A stretch of 64,000 nt of DNA from Aurelia coerulea (Eukaryota > Cnidaria > Scyphozoa > Semaeostomeae > Ulmaridae). How positions within the stretch are numbered: position 1 is the first letter of the stretch; each line of letters starts with the position of its first letter. Where the stretch lies: NCBI GenBank assembly GCA_039566865.1, contig CM076957.1, positions 7,821,896 through 7,885,895 of the forward strand. The letters are read 5' to 3'. Under the pieces are notes generated by a model. That model was given only the letters and a program-made list of their open reading frames with translations. It made no database searches and was not told where the DNA came from. The position numbers were made by a program, and so were the translations under genes. This document shows positions 12,201 to 27,200 of this stretch, one piece after another.

Positions 12201-15200
12201 TTCCTTGCGAAGCAGTGAGCTCCAGAATAGCCCCTGGTCGAGGTTATTTCTGTCAAATTCTATTAAGAAAGTATAGGAGCAAAATACTGACCACAGTGCA
12301 TTTGATAACAGGGCGACGGTCAGATCAGACTAGTCGCTTTATGTAAGATTTAACTTCATATTACCGTTTGCGAAGACCTGCACTTTCGAATGATGTATAG
12401 GAGGTTTGAAAAATTTGTGAAGCAAATACTTCCTAAAATTCCCAAGGGACTAAAGCCCCCTTAAGTAAACAACATTTTACAATGCTTGCAAGGATCAAGT
12501 TCTGCTCGTTAGGCTCTTTCGAATGATATCTAGTCTGCATTATTTTGGAAAATAATAGTAGCCGTATGACCAAAAATATTTTTAATCTAGATAGATTTTG
12601 GTTATACTGTAGCAGCCTTGATTTAAAACATTGTCCCGGAGGAGCACGAATCAGCTTTATAGAAAGTTCATTCAGAAATATTCTACAAGCTTCGGAAGAA
12701 TTTCATCAGCCACTCCGCTAATCCAAAGATTTCAATCAAATGTTTTTACCAATGACACTGAGTAATTACAGTGATACATGCCAAATTTGAAGTCAAAAGC
12801 TTGACTAGATTTTCCGCAATAAAATCCTAAAATTTGATAGTTTTATCGGCAACAAATACTAGAAAAACTGGTCAGTGATTATCGATTGGCAAATGCGAAA
12901 GAACCGGTGAAGCGTTTGCAAGCATGTGTAAAATGAGGCAGATTTTTTCGAGATGGCAATGAAAGTCTTTCGTTTTTCTTGAAAACCTGTTTTGCTTGCA
13001 AGAGGTATGGAATTATTCTAGCCCATACGCTGTGCCTGCGGCAAATCTCTTCCTTTCGGACTCAAGCATATTATTTCATAGCTCGTGCAAGCGAAACAGA
13101 TTTGCAAGGAAAGAATGCTGCCTTGCAAATGCTTGCAAACGCTTCACCTATTCTTTCGCATTTGCTTACCGATAATTGACTGACCAGTTTTTTGTAGCGT
13201 TTGTTATCAAGAAGACTATCAAGTTTTAGAATTTATTCGGAAAAATCTAGCCAAGCTTTCGCCTTCAAATTTGGCATGCACTGTATCTCCGTGAATACAT
13301 AGAGTCTATGATAAAATATTTGATTAAAATCTTTGGATTAGCGGAGACGCCAATGAAGTTTTCCTGAAACCTGGAGAGGGGTCTGTAACGTTACGTGACA
13401 ACGGCCGTATATGTCATGTAACGTTACAGACCTGCCATTTACTACCGTATGAAAGGCCCTTAATTGTCGCGCTCGTATATGTAAGGCCCGTATATGTCAC
13501 GCCCGTATAAGTCACGTAACGTTATAGTCCTGGGTGGAAACATGTAAAATATTTTGAAAGGAGCTTTCTCCAAAGCTGCAAAAACAAACAACTTCGTTTA
13601 ATATATTTTTCGACTTCCAAGAATATGGGTAGTGCCATATCATTTACAGAATTTCAATAGACGTGATCTTTTCGACAGTGCCAACGCAATTTTGTTTTCA
13701 AAAGGCTTATGGAACCTTTGAAACGAAATGTTGCTTAAAGTTCTTTTGTATGGCGATGAGAGGCTACCAATTGTTTCTAATGCAGAATTTATCAAGGCAA
13801 CCCTGACTCACATTCATGCTTCGCAACGTTTTTGATAAATCGCTCCTGCCCTACCATTTCGTGAACAATGATTATCTCGTGTTCTTATGTAATTTTCTGT
13901 TTATACCGGGTGTCCCAAAAAAAGTAGTCCTGTTTCAAATATCACCAAAAATTGATTATCAAACCTTTGACAACATTTTCTTTTTGAATTGCTTTTTTTT
14001 ATTCAATATAAAATTTTACAAACAAACTACTTCAAAGCACTACGTACGAGCTACTTTACTACATTACAAGGACGATACCACGGAGTGCAAGAGACCATGA
14101 CAACTCCGCAGTCATTAACATAGAGAACGTGTAACTAAACTAAAATTAAATGTACAGCTACGAAAAATACACATGAATAATTTCTACTGATAAATACTAA
14201 GGTTCGTTTCACATTGTATGTCGAGCTAACTTTGGGCAATCAGGTCTTTTATCACAAGAATTGGTGAACTGGAGATTTAATTATCAAATTAGAATGGATT
14301 GTGCCCAATGAGTCAAACATACAATGTGAAACAAACTTACAGCAAAAAGAAAGAGAAGCAAAGGGACTTGGGGACTATGAATTGTAAACAAACGGAAATG
14401 CTGTGAATTTCCTTAGTTACCAGCTTGGTGAATGAACTTTAGGGTCAGTTCAAGTACATGTTTATTAACGTCGCTAGAAAGCTTTGTCAAAGAGTCAAAA
14501 ATATTCATAGATGACTAAATTTTTGCTTTTGATGCAACAAAGTAGAACAATTACACGTTGAAAAACCTTATTTTGAGCTATAGTCTTTAAGCAAAATAGT
14601 CAATCTTGCCTATGAGTCAAACTTTTCAGATTTTTATCATCATTGAGGTCGGCCATGATTTTTGGCATTTCTTTCTGTCATTTATGACCAAACTAGATCG
14701 TTTACATGCACAAAGAAATTGATCTCGCAATCATCAGTGCTTTTTTGCAGTATGGTTCAAAACCAGGTAGCCCAAAAAAGAGCTAAATTTGCTCATTTTA
14801 AAGTCAACTACAAGATCAGCTATATATTGAAAAATAATTTGGTCCTTGATATACTTGACAAAAAAGAAAATTGAAGATCAGCCGTGAAATCAATTTTTGG
14901 TGATTTTTCAAACGGGAGTACTTTTTTGGGACACCCGGTAGCTTTGTGTTCTGTATCCTTTTATACTTGTAATAAAACTCAGTTTCAAAATAGAAATCAC
15001 GTGATGCATACAAAAAAAGCCATAGCTTTGCATCATCCATGCATAACTGATCATTCGATAAATTCCCTAACTGTTTCACCTGACATCTATTTTGAGAATG
15101 ACTTCAAGTCAATTGTTAAATGCCACAGAGTTGTACTGTAAATCCATGTTCCCTGTGGCATCTTTATGTAGTATTTTTGTATATGTAGTTATCTTATAAG

Positions 15201-18200
15201 CATATAACAAAACTTTCGATAGACGTATTGGTTCCAGAGCAATGAATAAGTTTCTAGAGAGGAGGATTTCTGAAAAGCGGCTTACCGTGCTCGTCGGAGC
15301 GGAAAGCAGAGTCACCTTCCTTGACTCATAGCAAAAGCTCAATTGAAAGATTCGACTTTGTTTATCTTCTAGAAACAACAATATCTGAGACAAAAGTACC
15401 AGCTGTGATGACATCAATAAAACCAGGTAATGGTCAGCTTGAAATTTGCATTTAACTGCCATTCAGGGGGGTTGGGGTTCTTCCATAGTAAAGGTACGTG
15501 AAGAAGTACCACCCTCAAGGGTATACTTTCTTGCACCTCTAGTATTACCAAACGTATACCTCTCAACAATTGATCCATGTGAAGGTATGATTGCACCATT
15601 TTCGGTCTTAGTGTTTAGTAATGTGTGTCAAAAGCACCAATTTTGGCAGTATTGGTCTAGAAAAGACCAACACTGTTTTTTTCGTGCAGTTTTGGCTCCG
15701 TTGGTATAGAATTTATCTAGCCAATGTTACCATTTTAAAAATCTTGTGGCACACCCTTGTTGCAATTTGGCGGGCTCTGAATCGGGGGATTTTTGGGTTG
15801 ACGGGCTGATTTTATGATCCCGGCTTTTTACTATTGAAAGTCAAGGATTTTAAATTGCTAGCGGTTGGGTATTTTCCCGGGGAGTCTACCTTGGAGAAAA
15901 ACAACGGGGATGTGCCTGCCAAAAGAAAATTGTTTGACCCTGTCCTGGAATAAATGTTTGAAAACATAGTACCTGTCCTGGACAATACAAATATCTTTTG
16001 TAAGTTATCTTAATTTTGCACGTAAAATCTGACCTGTCCTGGGAAAAATGCTGTAATGAACATACCTGTGCCGGAATAATTACACAAAAGGTATAATCCT
16101 GTCCTGGAATTTTCAACCGAAAATGAGGCCCTATTGGCAGGCACATCCCCGGGTGCTCAATGTATTAAGTAGACCCCCCGGGGGTATTTTTGAAGACATA
16201 TAGCCAAGCAAGGTCACATATGTTGCATAACTGATTAATGGAGCTGTTTGGAACAAGTCATCCTTTTCTTTTGTTTTCTTCAAGACGACTTTAGCAAATT
16301 GGAAGGTTAATTTTTCAAGGCAACTCCACATTTTGCCCTTTTGTATGCATTTAACCTTTTGTTTTACCAAGATAAATATTGCTCTATCAAAGCATGATAG
16401 CAAAAAGAGTTTTATCCCATGCTGCAAATGTGTTGAACTTTGATTTACTAAGACGAATATTGCTTTATCAAATCCTCATAGCTAACGCCTTTTTAATTCT
16501 AGTTGCATACACATTGAACAAATGTGTGGACATTACTAGAATCCTTTGGTTTTCTGTGTTTTTTAATGGTATTTATGTCATTTTGATCCAGAGAACCACA
16601 GGTTTGACGTTTCATGATGGTATGATAACAAGAGATTGTTTGCAGCAACTTTCACTTTACCCCCGCAGTATTCAATCCTCGCAGTAGCCTTGCAGAGTTT
16701 GCCATAGATTCCTTTGAAATTGAGATTGGAAAAATTCGCTCATTCATTCATTCGTTCCACAGATATAGCACGCTTCAATTCAAGTCGAATATCATAAAGG
16801 TTCTGCCGCAATAAGAAATGAAGCAGAAGACTGCATGCTCGAAAATACCGGGTGTCCCCAAAATATGTATACAGATTTGGTTGACTCCAGCGACTTTGAT
16901 TTAGCTTTAGTAAATGGCTAATTATTCTCAAAATGTTCCTCGATAGTTAACTTAAACAAAGATACCTCGTTTGTTGGCATTGGTGCTTTGAGCGCAGAAA
17001 TATTAATCTCGAAAGCTCAAATTTGCGTCCACTTACAAACCAGAGCTTTGGCCTTGCTTTGGTTTGCAGGAAGAGGCAAATTTGAGCTTTCGAGATAAAT
17101 ATTTCTGCGCTCAAAGCACCAATACCAACAAACAAGGTATCTATGCTCAAGTTAACTATAGAGGAACATTTTGAGAATGTTTAGCCATTGATTGAAGCTA
17201 AATTCACAGCGCTAGAGTCAACCAATTCTGTATACATTTTTTGTTGGGACACACGGTAGAAAGAGGTTTAAAATGAATAGCTCAAGTTAAAAGATGGGAT
17301 TTCAAAAGTTTACAATTAGCCAGTTGTATTTGATAATCCTGCGCGTTGCCAAAGATAGCATGTATGTATGTATGTGTGTATGTATAATTTTGCTATCAAA
17401 CTAAATATAACTAGTCATAAAAGAAAAGAACTCTAATTACAATATCTATAAATATAAAATAATTACAGGCAAAAACTACATATCTAATTTCATAATCTAA
17501 TTTAAAAACACCCCATGGTTAAAGATGGTAGGGATAGCATTAAAAGGTCAATGCGACCTTGTTTCCATAATGGTCCCTCAAGGAGTGCTATTAAAAAGGG
17601 AAAAGAAAGAAAAGTGTTTGAGAAAAGAAATAGAAAGTTTTCATGGAAAATAGAATTTTGTCTAGACCGGAAATAAAAAATTTGATAATTATGACGAATA
17701 AGCATTGTTATTGGTTGTTTTAGATCCCTAATAATATATGTAGGGATTATCATTAAGACTTTGGAGATTTTTAAAGAATTGGTCTTTGATCTTATGTTTG
17801 AAACTGTTTATGTGTGTTGCAGATTTTAGTTCTGAGGGTAGGCTGTTCCATATTTTAGGTCCTAAATATGAAAGACCATTTTGTCCTGTGTTGCTTTTTC
17901 GGAAAGGTTGAATTAGTTTGTTTTTAGATCTTCGAGTTACTCGGCTCTGGCCATCTGGTAAGAACATTTCCGACATATATGATGGGGCTGCATTGTCAAA
18001 AAATTTGAAAACCTTTGCAGCAGTGCATTGCTCAAACCTTTCTTTAGTGGGGAGCCAGTTCACAGTTTTAATTCGTCTACTCCTACATGTGCTCTGTTAC
18101 TCAGATTCAAGCAGAATTTGATACATTTATTTTGAGCCGTCTGAATTTTTTGGTTAATCGTTTATTCAACATTGGAAGCCAAGCACTACATGCAAAGTCA

Positions 18201-21200
18201 AAGTGGGGTTGAATTAGTGCATTTGCCAGCAATTTTCGAAGGGAAAAGTCAAGAAAATTTTGCTTTCTGTAAAGGAATCTGAGCCTGCCATTGATTTTAC
18301 CAAGGGTCCTGGTAGCCATTGACTCACCAGACAAGCCCTCGTCCAAGACACAGCCCAGGTATGTGACTGACGTGTGTTGTTTGATCTTAATGTCACCTCT
18401 TCTAATGTCTAGTTTTTTACTGCCGGTTCGTTTATTTTCTCTACCAAAAAGTATCGATTTTGTTTTATCCTCCCCAAAATGTATGCTTAGTTTATTATCT
18501 ATGAACCAGCAATTTCTAAGAAATTGTGGCGTGTTTAGTTTTTTCTTTGTCCTAGGTATGGACGATCGCTCGTCTATTAGGTGGGGTAGTAGGTATATAG
18601 CTCAGGTCATTCACTTCAAGATTGCACAATTTCCTAGAAACAACAAGAGCAGCCGCCAAACCAACTACCGACCTTGCAACTACAACAATTTCAACGACAA
18701 CAGAAGCAGCAACAACAACAATTAAACCAGGTAAGAAGAATTTATTTTCTATCATAAATGCTATTCTAGCTATTTTTCAATCGAAATTTTTGTCCTGAGA
18801 ACCTAAAACGTAATTATTTGTCCGACAGGGTCTTAGGAGAAGCTTTGTTTTGCATTCTCAACAATAATTTCTGAGTGTTTGGCTGCCTTCCAAAAGCCTA
18901 GGTTGTAACAAAAAAAGGTTAGAAATTATCCACTTTTGCGTTGCCTGCTCACTAACAACTTATAAAAAACGGGTAAGTTGAAAAACGGATATCAGAGTGG
19001 ATCATTCCTTAGAAGTTCTAGCCAAGAGACATTAGTAATGAAATAGTGATCATTGTAAGAACGACCCAAGAATGCCAAAGATCTGCATTTCCAATAGTTC
19101 TTGCTATTGTCTTTCCAACACAGTTTCTTTTCTTCATAAGGTTCAATGACCTTGCGGTATGTGTGTGAATTGAAAATCAACTGAGGTTTTTTACCTGTTT
19201 CAAGTCCTGTGACCATTCTCTTGGGAAGTTTCAGTATTATGCTACTTTTTGTGTTAACGGCACATGTTTGCACAAGCATTGCCTATCTTGTAAATTGGAG
19301 ACGCCATAACGCCTCGAGACCGTGAGATATTCAAACTGCCATTCAAAGAAGCATACCCAAATATCTGGAGAGTAGATTTCTTCCAAAAATTCGGGAAATT
19401 TCCTGCAGATTCTTGTCCTGGCTGTATCTATGGAGGTACCTAGGTAAAATTTAGCAAACTCTTCACATGTTTTTGTTTTCTTCACTTATTCGCCGTCTAA
19501 TTGGTCGGTGAAAATGAGGCTTTGGAGGTTTTTAACTAAAACTGAGCGAGGAAGCAAATTTTCTTCGCGGGCCATCCTTACCTTGGTGGGGCATCGTTTT
19601 AGCGGGGTCGTTACTGGGAGGGTGTATAGTAGCTAATGCTCATGGAAAGACACTATTCATTGAAGTGCAAAGTATAAAAGTCAGTCATGAGACCATAGTG
19701 CAGCAGATGCAAAATTCTAGTACTTATGAGAAGGGAACTTCTGGATCTATTGCGATGAAATTTGAATTTGATTTTGACTTGGAAACCATTTGTATATAGC
19801 ATATAAATTATATCTAACAAGATATCAGATAATATGATAAAATCTCTTCCTTTAACATCAATTATATTTGATTGTCAGGTATCCAAATAAAGCTTATGGG
19901 CGTTTGCTAGATTCCACAATCATGGGTTATTTAATTCACACGAATTCCCCAATCATTTTGAAGCCACAAGAAGAACTTTTCAACTAAATTCGGACATACC
20001 TTTTCAGAGGTGTGAGATATTTTGCTTTTGGGACTTATTGCTCAGTTTGCTTCACAAGAAATTGAAAATTTCTATAAATTTTCTCTCAGTGTAAGTTTCA
20101 ATACAACAATAGCAAGGATGATCATCTTAAAGGAACAACAAAACGCTATGATTATTTTCGAGCACTAAATTCACTAGTCTAAGTTAGTTAGCTTTTACAC
20201 GGCAGCTAGATTGATAATTCATTTAAATCGGTGCATCTTCGATGGATCCAATAGTCTAAAGTTTGTTTACACCCACTTCAATTCAAGTGATCAATCTCTT
20301 GATAAAACATCTCTTGACTTTCTTTGACATAGACTTCATTGTGCCATGAAGAAAACTTACGCAATGAATGCCAAAAGTAGAATAGTTCTGAAAATAGCAT
20401 GATCATATTTCTTGAAATAGTTAAAACAAACTTAGCCAAGTTTGCTTATCATTTTACGATTGGGGAACTTGCCTATTTCATTATTTTTGGATACCCGGTT
20501 TTTTGCAAAATTACTGCTTAGGTATCAACCTCGTCCCAGGGCCTTTTGTTGCTAAGGTATGGCTTGCCAAGTCATTTACGTCTAGTTTATTCAATGAATT
20601 TAAGGCTTCGAAGCAACTTTCTGATACATTTTTCTTTGTTAAACGCAGAAACTATTACACCGAACAACACTATGAACACAACTTTGTCTCAAAATTCAAG
20701 TAAGCATAATTTTCAAGTTTTCAGCATTTCTTATATTTCCTGTTTTGATATAGTCTATAGTCATCAGGCCAGGTGAGATTTTGTGAATAGCACAATTTTG
20801 ATATGTTATCGTTGCATTTTATGATTCCTTCAATTATTGACCTTTTGCAAAGAGCAGTAGCATTGCATTGTGTTGAAGAAAAATGACGGAGATCTAAGGC
20901 AACTTAAGTTATGGGTCCTGGGAATCCTAAATGTAAACCATTGTATTCCATTGCATTTGATGATATCGAGAGATTATCAAAAGAATTGGACAAATGAAGA
21001 CTCGTGGCCTTATTTTGTCCTTTTTTATAGACACCATATATCCGTCATTTGTCTTGAATCTCAACAGAAGGTCTCTTAATTTTGTTTGAAAGCTTCGAAA
21101 TCTTTCTTCTGTTATGGCTTTCAACAACGATATTTTCATGTTTTGCACGGTTTGTCCGAGCATTAGCCTAGATAATGCACAAGGTTTTGGGAAAGCAAGT

Positions 21201-24200
21201 ACAACAATAATTGAACATCTCACTCGTAAGTTGCCCTATTCTCCTTTCTGCTGTTTATAAGTCTGAGTGAGAAAGATATCGGTCACCTGCTCTAAACAGC
21301 GCTGCCTTTCACTTGACGATGCAACTGTGCTAATTTTCAAATTTTGAAACACTTGTAAGTTGTTGTTTCATCACTACGATTTTCCAAATTTATAACAACT
21401 GATACGCTTTTCAAATCGTTTGAGGAAGCGTAGCATGGAAGGCAAAGTGATATGATATCGTACTATTCCACGCCATGCTCTAATTTTGCGTTTCAGAAAT
21501 GGCACCGACAAGTTCAACAGTGCTGTTTCGCTCCAATGTTAAGTTGAAAAAGTATGAAAATAAAATTTCGCTGCTGGTCAACTTCTTTCTCGAAGGTTTA
21601 TTACCAAATTAGTGGTGTTGTTCATTTCCTTGGTTCGCTAAAGAAAGGTGGCACTAATCGCAATGTACCCCCTCCCCCTTCCCCTTCCCAAAACAGAAGC
21701 AAAATGTCTCTTTGATTGACGGTGCTTTCGACCGAGAAAGCCAAATCAGTTGAAAGAATATTGCGAGCGCAACATTGCAAGTGGCAGCAGTCCAAGTTTA
21801 TGAAGTCATTTCCTAAAAATTCCGTTTTTATTGACAGCAGAATCAGAAACAAATTCAACGATGAATGGAACATTAGTGTCAGCATCGAATGTCACATCAA
21901 ACTTCACTGCCATGAATAGCACTGCCAACGAAAAAAATGCAGGTAAATACAACTTCTCATAACAAACAATTTTAGACGACATTAGCTCGTCAATAAGTCC
22001 CATCTCTTTTGGATTGATTATTTGTTGGCAAAGACCTTAAATATACTTCCATTGCTCAGAAAGAAGAAGAAAAAGCTCAAAAATACTTCAGACTTTAGGG
22101 CATCAACAAGACTTCGATTGATTCTAACATCTCAAGTATTCTCTGCGTAACAAATTTTGAAGCACTTGCACATCCTTTTGCTTCACCCAGTATGACAATC
22201 ATAGCATTATAAAAAGGTTACTTTTGCTATTTCAAAAATCTATTTGCTATTTTGATTTTCGAGCGTGCACAACAGTCGCAGAACCTCCAACGTACCCAAT
22301 CGAGCCTTTTGAATGAAAATGTATGGAAATGTCACTTGATCAAAACTCGATTGGAGAAAAGCGAAAGGAACTTTGAATCAGGGGCTTATCTACAACATTA
22401 GAGTGGTGTCGTCCACTTTTGCCAATTAGCAATATAAATTGCATTTCAAGCCACTGAGAACTAGAAATCAAATCAGGGACGTAGGAAGCATCTCAAACTT
22501 GGAGGGGCACGACATTTCGAGGGCACTTTTTCCATTAAGCTAAAGGGGCATTTCCTGAAAACAAAAAGGGCACTTCTTTATTTATTTCAAAACTTCGGGG
22601 GGCACATGCCCCCAGTGCCCCCCCCCCCCGGTTCCTACGTCTCTGAATCAAATTGCAATTGCGCGATAAATCTTTGCTGACATCAGTTAGATCATATTTT
22701 GACATTCACTAAAGCTTGAGTCTCTTTGCCCGACGGGTAGTTAGTGCACATCTCTTATTGACTCTAGAAGTATTTGCCAATTTCATGTTTCTATTTACAT
22801 TCCTAGCACCTTGCGGTTTAAAATTGTTTGAAATCAAAACTGTTTTTCTTATCAACACTCTTAAACGGGGAGAAGTCGAGAAGTGTAACGAAAAGTGTAA
22901 CAAAAAGTATAACAAGAAATATAACTCCCATCTTCAAAATTATCTAAAATCAATATGCAGTGTGCATGTAAAATTCACCAGTCTCTGATATTTTCTCCAT
23001 TAATTGGTGATATAACCTGGCTACTTTTTTCATTGATATCTCTTTGAGGACCTAATAGATGATTGCGCTAAAGATGGTGGAGAGAAATGTTTTACTAAGA
23101 TGCATTGCATTCTAATCAAGATTTTTTAACGATTCTATAGAAATGCGATTAAAAAACGCACTGCATCTTGGTAGAAAATTCCTTCCGCCATCTTTAGCGC
23201 AATCGTCTATTGAAAAGATCGCGAAGACATTGGCATAATGAGCGGAAAAGCAGTTTTCATGGACTGACGGGGCTACCGTGCCTAAATATGTAAAATGAAA
23301 AAAGTGAAATGAAATGGGCGACACCATACTCTATATTAATGACAGTCTGTAGAGTTGGCTGCAGGGCCCTGGCATCTTCTTACGGTCCCTTTTTATCATA
23401 ATTGCAATCGATGAAATATCATGAAATATATAAGCCTAAATTTCAACCTTCGCAACATACGCATAATCATTGCATTCCTTTTCACAGGGAATGCAACCGC
23501 TCTCAGTTCAACGGCAGCTCCAAAAAATTATACCACACCAGGTAAATATTTTCTAATTTGAAATTAATCCTAAAATATAATGGATTTACCTGCGGCTGCA
23601 TAATATTTTGTTCATATTTTGCTGGATTTTTACGTCACATGGGATACACCTTCCTTTTTAATTTCAAGTTGAGCCTAGAAATATGGGTTGGCCAATTGCC
23701 AGGTACGTGTAGCTTACATTTTGCGTTACTCAGCTGCAACAATCCAAGATAATTTTACCCTGAGAAAAACAAACAAAGGCTACCATGAGAGAATGGCAAC
23801 TTGACTTTAATTACTTTGAGATTAATCAGTTTAGGTGTGTCTTGCACTATGTTAAGGAAATTCAAGTCACACCATTATTTGATATCTCGTCTACGAGAAT
23901 GAACCAGCCAAAAATAGAGTGAAAGCAAATCATGATTTTTTCAATTAGTTTCAGAGATTATCCATTTTTCTGAAATCAACGAGAGGTTCGGAAAATAAGT
24001 TGCAAAGCTAGCGTTAACGGACACATTGCGATTTATTTATCTTCAATTTCCAAGACTATGACGAATATGTTTGCCAATGCTCAATTGGCCGATTGATATT
24101 GGAGAAATTACGTGCTTTCTGACGAGAGTGGTTATGTGAAAGCAATGGTAAAAGAAAAGGCTCACGACAGACGAAAGCAGGGAGAGGGGTTTCTTGCCAC

Positions 24201-27200
24201 CTTCTGAAAACAGCTTTAGGCTAATCGGAATTCAATATAGCTAGGTAAATTTACAGAGCAAGTAACTTTTAACATTGCCGCGCAATTTCTATGTGGTTGC
24301 CACGCCCTATGACTTCACAGTGACCTCATCTTTTTGAAAATTGGTGAAAATCATGCTCCCAACTTAAATTTGAATGTAAAGAAGATTTGGTATGAATTTT
24401 GTGTGGCCGTTTGGTCTTATTAATCGACAGATTCGCTGCAAAATTATTTCATTGTAAATAAGATTTTAAAATGATGTTTTGGCAGAAATTAGCCAAATCT
24501 GATAGCATCATTTGTGTTAGAGATTTTTTCATGTAGAAATAGACAATAGGAAGTTGCAAAATCATAATACACGTATTTTTTTAAAAGAAACTAAGAATTT
24601 GGACCACTACTGAAAGTTTCTTAAAATTATCAGATTTTGAGTACTCAGAGTTTCTTACGAGTTTCTTAAAGGTTCCATAGAAAACTTCATGTTCACTACC
24701 TGTACCCTCGTATGAACATTTCAAAACAAGGTTTTTTAAGCTTTCCCAATGTTTAGACGTTACTCAAGTTCCTTACGAGTAACATGATCATGGGTAGCTA
24801 GACACTGCTGATGTGCTTCTATGGGGGAGCGCTGGATAATATGTGTCTGCGGGGGAAATTTTTTTTTTTTGTTTTTTTTTTTTTTTTATATTCAATATAA
24901 AAATTTACAAGGACGAGGTACTAAAGGCTATACTAACAAACTACTGGACTACATAACAAAGGAAGATGACCCGGGAAGCAAGAACCCATGACTATCCCAA
25001 GGGTCATTACATAAAGCACTAAACTAAATTACTGACAAATACAAACAAACAAAAATGGAAACAAAAAGGAAAAGACAAGTTACAATGAGATACACATAAC
25101 GATTAAATACGACTAAATACGGATACATACTAGGATCTGTTTCACATTGGAAGTCAGGCCAGCACAGGCGATTATTCTGAACTGCAGAAACCCCGGCCGA
25201 GAGAACACCACCGACAACTACTGTCGCCGCTACTGTCCCCCCCCCCCAGAGTCCCCACCACCCAACAACACCTCACCTGTGCTGTCGCAATATTACGGAT
25301 TTGAAAGATTTGAGTTTGCTTGGATGGATTTCACATTCACACTAAAGTCGCCTTACATCCAATGTGAAACAGACTTAACAAAAATTTTAAAGAAAAAATG
25401 ACGAAGAGTAGGACTTAGTATCTATGTAGTGTATACTGAAATTATCTTAACCGAACCGACCAGTTTTGTGAATAAAATTTAGGGTCAATTGGAGTATATC
25501 TTTATTAATGTCATCTGAAAGGTCTTTATCGCCATACAATAAGAGTTGTATCAGAGCGTTGTTTGAAAAGCTGTTGATTTGGGCAAATGGTCGTAGTAAA
25601 TTTGAAACTCCAGCGAGAAGATCTCGTCGTAAGATATCAAATGACGGACAAAGCAACAAAAAGTGTTCCGTATCCTCAATGCCATCGTTTGTTGGACACA
25701 TTGGGTTCACGGTATCCCTGAAATTATGCTTGAATTTGTGAAAATTTAATCTACTGAGACCGACTCTTATTTGGGAAAGATACGATAAACCTATTGGGTC
25801 ATGAATCCCAAAGACAGATTTTGCAGGGGGGCGAATTAACGATAGAAGCTTTGTCTTAAACACAGCTACAGAAGGTGACAGTCTGATTTCAGGGTCGAGT
25901 TTATTCCATTCAGATATGCAGTTGGGATAAAAGCTAGATTGAAATTTTTCTGTCCTTGCCCTTGGTCGCCCAATGACATCCTGGTTGCGAAGAGAGTAGT
26001 TTGACTGATGGAGCGGTGGGATTGGCTCCTTTGTATACAGGGGGGTAAGATTGTTTAAAATCTTATAGAAAAGAATAAGGCGTCTACTCCACCTTCGGGA
26101 ACTTAGTGACTCCCAACCAAGCTCTGCATACAGTTTTTCTCGTGATGTTCCCCTCCATGTTCCAGATACAGCAAGGGCAGCAGAATACTGAACAGATTCT
26201 AATTTTTCCATTAAATTTGGCAGAAAGATGTTTTGACTGAATTCACATACTTTAGCTGGAATATGATAAATAACATCCCCGTAGTCCAGATGGGGTCGCA
26301 CATAAAGCTTATACAGTTCGTTTAGGGTATGCCTAGGTAGATATTTGGAGAGATATTTTAGCAGACCAATGCCCTTTCTCGTTTTGGAGATAGCAGATTT
26401 GATGTGAGCCGAAAAAGAAAGCTTCGTGTCCAAGATAATACCTAGATGTTTATGTTCATCAACTTTTTTCACGGGTATGTTGTTAAAGAGGATCACTTGA
26501 TGGTCTATTTCGTTTCTTTTCCTTGAAAATAATACTTCAACTGCTTGCTTTTGTGGATCGGGATTAAATGACATCCTCCAATCTTGCGCCCATTGTCTTA
26601 TCAAATCCAAGTCGTGGTTCATATGATTTGCAGCTTCATTTGGTTCTCGGGCAACCGTAAACAAGGACGTGTCATCAGCGAAAAGTTTAACATTACATTT
26701 CAGGTCTGCAGTGAGATCATTTATGTAAACAAGAAAAAACAGTGGTCCTAAAATAGAACCTTGGGGCACTCCTGCCAAAATATCTCCCCAATTAGAACAC
26801 TGTCCATTGAGGACAGTTCGCTGTTTACGGCCATCAAGAAAACTTTGGATGAGAGAGAGAAGTTGTCCTGAGACACCACATCGTTTTAATTTATAAATAA
26901 GACCCTCATGCCAAACCCTATCAAATGCTTTCGAAATGTCAAGATACACCGAACGAACGTCAAGAGGGGGATTACAGTCGAATGCTTTAAAGATTGTGTG
27001 CGTTATGGAAATTAATTGGTTGACTGTTGAGTTCCCGGGACGAAAACCGGATTGATTGGGGTTAAGTAAATCACACGAAACAAGATGTGAGTACAAGGAG
27101 TCGTACACAAGTTTTTCCAGCATCTTCCCAAAAATTGGTAAAAGAGAAATAGGACGGTAGTTACTCTTCAGGTTTTTTTCATTTTTCTTATGAACCGGGA

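Larger units (their letters stand above)
22400..23329. repeat. TIR element related to 9539-10605
   Basis: The left end AGAGTGGTGTCGTCCA and the right end TGGGCGACACCATACT are inverted. It has the same type of ends as the 9539-10605 element. It is interrupted by a hAT-like MITE (22474-22645) and holds a palindrome at 23051-23212. Confidence 0.45.

Noticed and set aside
15109..15462. 117-codon minus-strand frame
   Set aside because: No recognisable motif, and it overlaps the antisense of a supported plus-strand exon.
25147..25401. Pro/Thr-rich frame resembling another stalk exon
   Set aside because: It lies in the 3' UTR of the LINE, lacks a fitting acceptor in phase 1 and contains a C homopolymer.
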